Of a stretch of 11,526 nt of DNA, positions 5,989 to 11,526 are shown in pieces (the first letter of the stretch is position 1; each line of letters begins with the position of its first letter). The DNA is from CAZAYY01 sp964489525 (GTDB lineage Bacteria > Chloroflexota > Anaerolineae > Anaerolineales > JABWBV01). Where the stretch lies: NCBI GenBank assembly GCA_964489525.1, contig CAZAYY010000046.1, positions 1 through 11,526 on the forward strand, written 5' to 3'. A program made the translations under genes and the position numbers. The notes beneath the pieces are model-generated. The model saw only the letters and a list, made by a program, of their open reading frames with translations. It searched no databases and was not told where the DNA came from.

Positions 5989-7995
5989 TTATACGAGGGT
6001 TTCGAGGACGATTTCGGCAACGTCCTTAACTTCAATGGGGCTGTTCAAGTCCTTGCCAGCATCGGTAAGCATGACCATGCAGAAAGGACATCCAACCGCC
6101 AGGGTTTGGGCTTCAGTTGCCTGAGCTTGTTTGAATCGAGCCTGGTTAACCGGCGCTGTGCCGTGTTCCTCTTCCTTCCAAAACTGAGCGCCACCCGCTC
6201 CGCAGCAGAAAGATTGCTTCGCATTGGCGGCCATCTCGACCAATGCTGCCCCAACCGAAGCCAGCGCCATCCTGGGCGCATCCACCTGTTCGTTCTGACG
6301 CCCCAGGTAGCACGGATCGTGGAAGGTCACTTTTTGTAGGAACTTCTGCGCATCCAATTTTAACTTCCCGGCACCTACCAGCTCGTTAATCAGCTCAGTA
6401 TGGTGAACCAGTTCGTAATGACCACCAAACGCCTGGTATTCATTTTTGAGGGTATGCAGGCAGTGTGGGCAGGTGGTTACAATCCGCTTGGGCGATACTT
6501 CATTGAGCAGTTCCACGTTGGCCTTGGCCAGTTCGTTGAACAAAAACTCATTGCCCGCCCGGCGGGCAGAGTCCCCTGTACACTGTTCATTTTGACCCAA
6601 AACTGCATAGTTGACCCCTGCTGCCTGGAGCAGTTGGGCAAAAGCCCGGGCAGTCTTTTGGGCACGAACATCGGTAGCAGGTGCGCAGCCAACCCACCAC
6701 AGAACCTCTGGTTCAGGGTTGCGTTCGATTGTGGGCACATTCAGCCCCTCTGCCCATTTCAGGCGCTCAGCCGGAGAAATATTCCAGGGATTGACATTGC
6801 GTTCCATGCCCTTGAATGCATTTTGCAGTTGGGCCGGGAATTCGTTTTCCATCAATACCAGAGAGCGGCGAATGTCTAATATGTCGCGCATTGGCTCATT
6901 GCCCACCGGGCAGATATCCACGCAAGCGCCGCAGGCTGTACAGGCCCACACCGCTTCAGGGGTAATGGCAAATTCAAGCAGCGTCTGGCTGCTGGTCTCT
7001 CCCGCTGCCATACGGGTGCCTTCCTGGTTGAGGAAGTATCGCTTGTTAATCTCAAGCGCAGCGGGTGAAAGCACTTTGCCTGTGTTATAGGCAGGGCAAA
7101 CTTCCTGGCAGCGGTAGCACATGATACAAGCATAGGCGTCAATCAACTGTTCGTAGCCCAGGTCTTCCAGGCGGGTTGCACCAAATTGTTCAATCGATTC
7201 ATCATCGAAATTCAAGGCGCTCAGCTCACCCATTGAGCGGCGTTCTGGGCTGAGCAAAAAATTGATTGGGGTAAAAATCAAATGAATATGTTTCGAATAG
7301 GGAAAGTAGGGAATGAACAGTAGAATCAGGCCGAGCGCCAGCCAGAAAGTCACATGTTCTCCCACCGTCAGGAAGGTAGGACTGGCCGAACTCCAGACGG
7401 ATGAAAGGGCACTGGCAAAGGGCTGCCAGGAGTCCACACCTTCGTGGGCCAGTTTGAAGGACTCGCCGACAAACCGCGCGCCAACATGTAGCATAATAAA
7501 TGTACCCACAATCAGCGAATCGCGCTTGATGCCAAACCGGGCTTTAGGGTGGAGCAATGTGGATTCGCGAGTGGTCAGGATGGCCGGTTTCATGACAAAC
7601 CGGCGCACCAGCAGCGCCACCATCCCAACTAAGACAGCGACGCTGAGCAGGTCGGCACCAAAGCGGTAAAGATTTCCCAGCAAGCCAGTGCCTAAAAAGA
7701 CCCCGCCCTCAACATAAGCCTGGTAAACATCGCCAACATTAACCAACAGGTAATAAATAAAGCCCCAGGCAACCATGCCGTGCAAGATGCTGGAGCCAAG
7801 GCGAATTTTGAACGTGGGTTGGAGTGAGATGGTTTTGGCCAGGGCAGATACCAGGCGTCTGCGTGCCAACGCCCAATCTGGGCGCCCCTGGCCGCGCAGG
7901 ATGATTTTGATCAGACGATCAGCAGCCTTATACCCTGCCCAAAGCGATGCACCGAAAGCCAGGGCAAACAATAATTTTTCAATTAACGTTAGCAT
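5989..7995 (-). CDS. etfD: Membrane-bound iron-sulfur oxidoreductase, EtfD-like (heterodisulfide reductase-related)
   Basis: The 668-aa protein joins a membrane part to a cytoplasmic iron-sulfur part. Residues about 1-240 hold several hydrophobic segments (around 5-22, 70-90, 112-133, 158-178 and 210-232), resembling a NarI/cytochrome-b type anchor, with candidate heme-ligand histidines such as H72 and H170. Two 4Fe-4S motifs follow: C290, C293, C296, C300 and C352, C355, C358, C362. Two CCG-type domains complete it: C437, C472, C509, C512 (QCTGDSARR, TTCPHC), and C562, C597, C598, C636, C639 (HDPCYLGR, FCCGAGG, GCPFC). This layout matches the membrane reductase called EtfD in mycobacteria (Rv0338c type), which passes electrons from electron-transfer flavoprotein to menaquinone. 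That role is inferred. An Hdr- or lactate-oxidase-related enzyme is possible, but the membrane domain and CTGDxARR form favour EtfD. Its AGGAGAGG box, its own -10 element and a terminator suggest a single-gene unit. Confidence 0.87.
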   Translation of the reverse strand: MLTLIEKLLFALAFGASLWAGYKAADRLIKIILRGQGRPDWALARRRLVSALAKTISLQPTFKIRLGSSILHGMVAWGFIYYLLVNVGDVYQAYVEGGVFLGTGLLGNLYRFGADLLSVAVLVGMVALLVRRFVMKPAILTTRESTLLHPKARFGIKRDSLIVGTFIMLHVGARFVGESFKLAHEGVDSWQPFASALSSVWSSASPTFLTVGEHVTFWLALGLILLFIPYFPYSKHIHLIFTPINFLLSPERRSMGELSALNFDDESIEQFGATRLEDLGYEQLIDAYACIMCYRCQEVCPAYNTGKVLSPAALEINKRYFLNQEGTRMAAGETSSQTLLEFAITPEAVWACTACGACVDICPVGNEPMRDILDIRRSLVLMENEFPAQLQNAFKGMERNVNPWNISPAERLKWAEGLNVPTIERNPEPEVLWWVGCAPATDVRAQKTARAFAQLLQAAGVNYAVLGQNEQCTGDSARRAGNEFLFNELAKANVELLNEVSPKRIVTTCPHCLHTLKNEYQAFGGHYELVHHTELINELVGAGKLKLDAQKFLQKVTFHDPCYLGRQNEQVDAPRMALASVGAALVEMAANAKQSFCCGAGGAQFWKEEEHGTAPVNQARFKQAQATEAQTLAVGCPFCMVMLTDAGKDLNSPIEVKDVAEIVLETLV

Positions 7996-8023
7996 CGAAC
8001 CTCTCCTGAAGATTAAACAATTT

Positions 8024-8048
8024 TAAGGTACAAAAAAATTATACCTTA
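8024..8048 (-). promoter_or_regulatory. Promoter -10 box of the EtfD-like gene inside an inverted repeat
   Basis: A consensus TATAAT lies at 8043-8038 in minus-strand reading, giving a predicted leader of roughly 35 nt before the ATG at 7995. No good -35 box is visible: TTAAGA at 8064-8059 matches four of six positions but with a 15-bp spacer. The -10 box is nested in a perfect inverted repeat, TAAGGTA-11 nt-TACCTTA, which could be an operator for a dimeric repressor. The site begins 12 bp after the S41 peptidase stop. Confidence 0.55.
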
Positions 8049-8060
8049 TGCCGCTCAATC

Positions 8061-9809
8061 TTAACGGTCAAAATAGGTCAAAGCCGCCATGATTGCAGGA
8101 TCGGTCTCAAAGGAATATAAATCCCAGGGGGAGATGACTTCCAGGTCAGGAACTATGCCCTCTTCTTCCCAATTGGCATCTAAATTATGGGCTGGGCGAA
8201 ATGTGTCGTGGGCAATCCAGGCCCGTGAACCATCCTCAAAGTTATAGCCATACAGAGCTTCAACATTGCCCAGCGTTGTCTGTCCGATCAGGTACGCCCG
8301 GTCCAGGCCCTGGAGAACTCCAGCGAAAACTTCGCCAAAGCTGATGGTCTCTTCACCGACCAATACGACCAAAGGCACCTGCTGGGAACCGTTGATATCT
8401 ACCCCGATCACCCGAAGGGGCTGTTCTTGCCAGCGATTGACAAAATAACCAACAGTACCTCGGGTAAAAAACCCAAGGGTTTGGGAAAGCATCGAATCTA
8501 CACCACCTTCATTGTAGCGGTTATCCACAATGACCCCGTCCAACGGCCCTTCAGCCGTCATTTCGCCCAGGGCTTCAGCGACCTGGTTGGCCGTGGTTGT
8601 GTCCAGAAAAGTGGTGATGAAGATATAAGCAATCCGCTTACCTTCAGGAGAAAGAAAAGTCTGGTACAACACGGGCAAAGAGCCTGAAATTCGGCGGCGG
8701 GTGATTTCAACTTCGCGAGGAGCCTGGCCTGGGGTTTCAATAAGAAGACGGACGGATGTCCCTTCCGGGCCGCGGATCAGGTCTTGTTTTTGGCCTTCTT
8801 CATCAAGGATAGGCTGCCCATCAACCGCCAGAATACTGTCGCGGGACTTCAACCCGGCCTGCTCAGCAGGGCTGCCTGGAAAAACCAATAAAATCACTGC
8901 CCTGCTTCGTTCTGGAACAGAAGATACAAGAATACCCACTCCAACATAGTCCAGGTTGCCAGCCATGTCCTGATCTTCCTGAGCAGCCTGCTCTGGCGAG
9001 AGAAATACCGAGTGTTCATCGCCCAAGGAATAAATCATCTCATCCATCGCCAGATAAAACTGCTCGTCCGAAAGACCCGCTTGAATTTTCGAGCGATATT
9101 CGCCATAAACAGCCTGCCAATCCAGACCGTTGAAATCGGTATACAAATATTCCTCGTTGACAATGTCCCACAATTCTTGAAAAACAGCAAGCTGCCTGGC
9201 CATATCACCCGGTACCTCGGTTTGCGGTACCGGGGTGGTGGTAACGGTTACCTGTGGAGTACAGGGCAGCGGCAAAGTTGGAATTGGGGCCGAGGACTCC
9301 TGACGATTGTTATTCTCGTCCGACTCAGAAACCTGGTCGAACAAATCCACAACCACCACTTGAGGTCCATAGGCATATCCCAAAAACCAGAGCGAACCAA
9401 ACTCACCCGGTTCGAGCCCATCCAAATATTCTTTAGAAGTGCCATTGGTCTCAACCACAAAAGGACCTGATGCGACCTGACCTTGATTGGAGACATACAC
9501 CTCTACCCCCAAACTTGTTGAGGTGTAATCACAGGCATCCCCCGTTTCAAGCCGGATTCTTATCCCTGTAATGATCAGGTCGGGTAATGGGACCGGTGAT
9601 CCTGGATTTTCGGGAATATCGGTTATCCCTTCAGATTGGTTTGGGATACTGGTCCAGGTTGGAAGGGGAAGATCATCCGCAACCTGGGGAAATGGTGGTT
9701 CACCCGAAAAGACCCGGGTGACCGTCTGGCAGGCAAGTAAGGCAAGAACCATTACCCCCATAAGGCTTAGCAAAGCAAATTTTCGCCGGATGGTGTAGAC
9801 TGGCTGCAT
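8061..9809 (-). CDS. Lipoprotein S41-family peptidase with CARDB and PDZ domains, catalytic Lys replaced
   Basis: The 582-aa product begins with a basic region, a hydrophobic stretch and a lipobox LLAC, with C27 as the lipidated cysteine, so it should be anchored outside the membrane. A CARDB-like adhesion domain follows (about 75-170, PDLIITGIRI to VDLFDQVSESDENNN). Then come the S41 helical region (about 205-280), a PDZ domain (about 285-360) and the protease core (about 390-560), with VDNRYNEGG matching the family's DLRNNPGG motif. The nucleophile aligns with S490 in EETISFGE (family TASASE). The Lys of the usual C-terminal-processing-protease Ser-Lys dyad (GKG) is replaced by N515 in TTLGNVE, and the following Gln by L519. 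It may use a different, tricorn-like set of residues, or be inactive. The start is the ATG at 9809, 3 bp after the transpeptidase stop; a TTG sits one codon upstream. Substrate unknown. Confidence 0.87.
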   Translation of the reverse strand: MQPVYTIRRKFALLSLMGVMVLALLACQTVTRVFSGEPPFPQVADDLPLPTWTSIPNQSEGITDIPENPGSPVPLPDLIITGIRIRLETGDACDYTSTSLGVEVYVSNQGQVASGPFVVETNGTSKEYLDGLEPGEFGSLWFLGYAYGPQVVVVDLFDQVSESDENNNRQESSAPIPTLPLPCTPQVTVTTTPVPQTEVPGDMARQLAVFQELWDIVNEEYLYTDFNGLDWQAVYGEYRSKIQAGLSDEQFYLAMDEMIYSLGDEHSVFLSPEQAAQEDQDMAGNLDYVGVGILVSSVPERSRAVILLVFPGSPAEQAGLKSRDSILAVDGQPILDEEGQKQDLIRGPEGTSVRLLIETPGQAPREVEITRRRISGSLPVLYQTFLSPEGKRIAYIFITTFLDTTTANQVAEALGEMTAEGPLDGVIVDNRYNEGGVDSMLSQTLGFFTRGTVGYFVNRWQEQPLRVIGVDINGSQQVPLVVLVGEETISFGEVFAGVLQGLDRAYLIGQTTLGNVEALYGYNFEDGSRAWIAHDTFRPAHNLDANWEEEGIVPDLEVISPWDLYSFETDPAIMAALTYFDR

Positions 9810-9812
9810 CAA

Positions 9813-10997
9813 TCAAGCGCCGCCTTCGCCATAAAAACTCGGGTCAGTTGGGGTCATTCCGGAGGGGTCGTGGACATAGACCCAATCCCCGACTTCTGCC
9901 CAGCGATAGAGCCAGTTAGAATCCCCCGGAGAGAGATTGACACATCCATGCGAGCGGGTGTAGCCAAAAAAGGTATGCCAATAAGCTCCATGGATGGCCC
10001 GCGCCTGATCAAAGTACATCGTCCAGGGAACATCCATCAGAAAATAGTAATCGGACCGGTCAGCAGCAAAGGCCCCGGTCATTGGGGTCGTATCTAATTT
10101 TTGATATATCTGGAACAAGCCGGGCCGGGTCCAATATGGGTCTACCCCGGTCGAAGTCACTGTGGCAAAAACGAGCCGATTGTCATCATAGACAGCAACG
10201 GTTTGTTGTTCAAGGTTAATGTCTATCCAGCGGCTGCCGTCCACACCTTCAGGTGGGTTATTCATAGGGATGATGTGAGCAACCATCGGGAAGGGCAGCC
10301 AATCCGTCGGGGAAACCTGAACCCACCGATAGTTATCCATTTCAACCGTGTCATAAACCTGAACCATATCAAACCGGTTGTAAATGTTGCCATTAGCGGG
10401 TGCTGCCCAGCCAGGTCCCCGGCGAGCTTCAACCGTTTGCAACACCCAGCCAAAGGGAGCGCGAGGATGGTTGACAATTTCGACCCCTTGGAAATAGGGG
10501 ATTCCAACCCGGTGAACATCCAGGGCATTCATCCAAACCCCGGGGGCAAGATTGTAGACCCGAATTTCGTTTACGATATCCGTATAGGTGTAAGAGATGT
10601 AGTTAAAACCAGGTTCCAGCCGGTAGAGCACCGGACCCTGGGAGGCTGCTGCTTCTGCGCTCCCATAAACTGGTGCACCGGGGGTGACCACCCGCCCATA
10701 GTTGAATGGCAGCGCGCCCAGCATTGGGTCTGGTTTTTTGACGGATAATTTTCCATAAGGAAGCTGCACACCCTGTGCCACCATTTCCTGGTTGTAGGCG
10801 GCTGGCCCCAACTGTGGACAACCTTCCGGGATAGGGGGGCTGGTTGGGGCGCATAAGGCAGAGCCAAAATCCAGGGACACATCAACCAGCAGCGGCGCCG
10901 GAGGCAATGCTGGCTCCGTGGCGGCCTGGACTGGGGACGGAAAAGATGCCACAAGGCTTAAGAAAATCAGCAGCAAAAAACGAGTCAATATTTTCAT
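9813..10997 (-). CDS. Secreted L,D-transpeptidase (YkuD domain)
   Basis: The 394-aa protein has an N-terminal signal peptide (about 1-25, MKILTRF then a Leu/Ile-rich core, likely cleaved after PVQA). A middle region of about 100-240, with repeated short strand-like segments such as YGRVVTPGAPVY and RWVQVSPTDWLP, may be SH3-like but I cannot name it firmly. The catalytic YkuD domain (about 257-377) begins RWIDINLEQQTVAVYDD and ends WVYVHDP. Its signature is IHGAYWHTFFGYTRSHGCVN, with H336, H350 and the nucleophile C352. Such enzymes cut a tetrapeptide stem of peptidoglycan at the third residue and form 3-3 cross-links or attach other molecules. C49 and C60 could form a disulfide. It leads a probable two-gene unit with the S41 peptidase, which starts 3 bp after its stop. 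The ATG at 10997 gives a clean signal peptide; a TTG lies one codon upstream. Confidence 0.92.
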   Translation of the reverse strand: MKILTRFLLLIFLSLVASFPSPVQAATEPALPPAPLLVDVSLDFGSALCAPTSPPIPEGCPQLGPAAYNQEMVAQGVQLPYGKLSVKKPDPMLGALPFNYGRVVTPGAPVYGSAEAAASQGPVLYRLEPGFNYISYTYTDIVNEIRVYNLAPGVWMNALDVHRVGIPYFQGVEIVNHPRAPFGWVLQTVEARRGPGWAAPANGNIYNRFDMVQVYDTVEMDNYRWVQVSPTDWLPFPMVAHIIPMNNPPEGVDGSRWIDINLEQQTVAVYDDNRLVFATVTSTGVDPYWTRPGLFQIYQKLDTTPMTGAFAADRSDYYFLMDVPWTMYFDQARAIHGAYWHTFFGYTRSHGCVNLSPGDSNWLYRWAEVGDWVYVHDPSGMTPTDPSFYGEGGA

Positions 10998-11005
10998 CAA
11001 TCACC

Positions 11006-11011
11006 ATTATA
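11006..11011 (-). promoter_or_regulatory. Candidate -10 box very close to the L,D-transpeptidase start
   Basis: A consensus TATAAT lies only 8 nt before the ATG at 10997. If used, transcription would begin at or within about three bases of the start codon, giving a leaderless or nearly leaderless mRNA. No good -35 hexamer stands at normal spacing: TTGAAG is 14 bp upstream, over a small palindrome AGCTTGAAGCT at 11025-11035. A weak GGTGA box lies 3 nt before the ATG. Confidence 0.4.
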
Positions 11012-11068
11012 ACTGCTCTTTTCAGCTTCAAGCTAAGAAGAACCTGAGGGGCGCCCGGAAATCCATCA

Positions 11069-11526
11069 TCAGCGCGAAGGCCTCTGCGCGAGCGTTTCCA
11101 ATGATTTCAACATCTGGTTCATGTTGTGGTCTCGCCATGTAAAGACCACGGGAAGGAAGATCCTGAAAGATCGTTCGGGTATGGCTGTAATCCCCACCGT
11201 AGCAGTAGGTGTGAAAGTAAGGGTGGGTCCAGGGTTTAAAGTGGCGGTTGCCGTTGGTGTAGCGGTATGGGTTGAAACGGTGGCATTCGTCTGCGTTGGC
11301 GTGGGGGTTGGGGTAAAGGACGGCTGTAGGGTTACAGTCCCTGTGGATGTGGCCGTTAAAGTTGGTTCCGGGGTCGGAGTGGCTGTCGCGGTTGGGGTTG
11401 CAGACGGCGGAAGGGTTGGGGTGCTGGTCCCGGTTGAGGTTGAGGACGGTGCCAGGGTTGCAGTCGCAGTGGACGTGGCCGTTGAAGTTGGTTCCGGGGT
11501 CGGAGTGGCTGTCGCGGTTGGGGTTG
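11069..11526 (-). CDS. Thr/Pro-rich low-complexity secreted protein, C-terminal part only
   Basis: The minus-strand frame is open from the window end to a TGA at 11071-11069, giving about 152 codons; the start lies outside. About 120 residues are a Thr/Pro/Ala/Ser low-complexity stretch (TPTATATPTPEPTSTATST and similar), followed by GITAIPERSFRIFLPVVFTW and a short charged tail ending LAQRPSR. Thr/Pro stretches like this usually act as extended, often glycosylated, spacers in exported proteins. From memory, a short aromatic-LP-[hydrophobic]2 motif near the C-terminus is common in secreted Chloroflexota proteins; here it is followed by about 24 extra residues, which is unusual. No catalytic domain is visible, so no function can be given. 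It lies upstream of the transpeptidase with a 71-bp gap and no visible terminator, so read-through is possible. The coding call rests on the long stop-free frame with a strong amino-acid pattern. Confidence 0.8.
   Translation of the reverse strand, partial: TPTATATPTPEPTSTATSTATATLAPSSTSTGTSTPTLPPSATPTATATPTPEPTLTATSTGTVTLQPSFTPTPTPTQTNATVSTHTATPTATATLNPGPTLTFTPTATVGITAIPERSFRIFLPVVFTWRDHNMNQMLKSLETLAQRPSR
11318..11526 (-). repeat. 126-bp-period direct repeat inside the Thr/Pro-rich gene
   Basis: Bases 11318-11400 recur at 11444-11526, exactly 126 bp (42 codons) apart. Over the inner 58 bp (11343-11400 versus 11469-11526) I count only two mismatches; the outer 25 bp differ at about seven places. 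The second copy runs to the window edge, so more copies may follow. The period keeps the reading frame and encodes a 42-residue Thr/Pro unit. Confidence 0.88.

Noticed and set aside
8021..8048. Inverted repeat after the S41 gene, considered as an intrinsic terminator
   Set aside because: The stem is only 7 bp and AT-rich, the T-run lies in the loop rather than after the stem, and the sequence contains a consensus -10 box.
10101..10748. Plus-strand open frame of 215 codons opposite the L,D-transpeptidase
   Set aside because: The minus strand carries a complete YkuD domain and signal peptide there; the plus-strand translation has no motif and no ribosome binding site was evident.
11045..11060. 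GC-rich palindrome GGGCGCCC after the Thr/Pro gene, considered as a terminator
   Set aside because: It has no loop and no following T-tract, so it cannot form a useful terminator hairpin.
11281..11526. G-rich repeated plus-strand DNA, considered as a CRISPR-like array or non-coding satellite
   Set aside because: The repeat period is an exact multiple of three and the minus strand is stop-free with a regular Thr/Pro pattern, so it is a coding low-complexity region. There are no unique spacers.

Overview
The window looks like ordinary chromosomal DNA from a bacterium of about 50-55% GC (estimated by eye). I infer a member of the Chloroflexota, probably Anaerolineae-like. Three things point that way: a secreted protein with a long Thr/Pro low-complexity stretch and an LPVV motif near its C-terminus, a CARDB-S41 peptidase lipoprotein, and a membrane iron-sulfur reductase of the EtfD type. 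This placement rests on remembered family features, not on a search, and is tentative. Nothing suggests a mobile element, CRISPR array or RNA gene.

Layout. The 3' end of a GT-B glycosyltransferase gene (1-435) is the only plus-strand gene. Every other gene lies on the minus strand. Read in the direction of transcription (right to left) they are: the 3' end of a Thr/Pro-repeat secreted protein gene (11526-11069); an L,D-transpeptidase gene (10997-9813) followed after 3 bp by a lipoprotein S41 peptidase with a CARDB domain (9809-8061); an EtfD-like membrane iron-sulfur oxidoreductase gene (7995-5989) with its own -10 box and an intrinsic terminator; a tight four-gene operon for a branched-chain 2-oxoacid dehydrogenase complex, E1alpha-E1beta-E2-E3 (5810-1056), closed by a second intrinsic terminator; and an RluE-type 23S rRNA pseudouridine synthase gene (1002-424), whose last 12 bp overlap the end of the glycosyltransferase gene.

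How the genes fit together. The E1/E2/E3 complex oxidatively decarboxylates 2-oxoacids, most likely those from Val, Leu and Ile, to acyl-CoAs and NADH. Acyl-CoA dehydrogenases then act on these acyl-CoAs and pass electrons to ETF, and an EtfD-type protein is the expected membrane partner that passes them to the quinone pool. The two transcription units could therefore form consecutive parts of one catabolic electron route. The transpeptidase/S41 pair is exported and probably acts at the cell envelope. No strikingly new system is evident. The points most worth a second look are the terminator embedded in an open frame in front of rluE, the missing catalytic lysine in the S41 peptidase, the palindrome around the etfD -10 box, the possible leaderless start of the transpeptidase gene, and the 126-bp repeat in the Thr/Pro protein.
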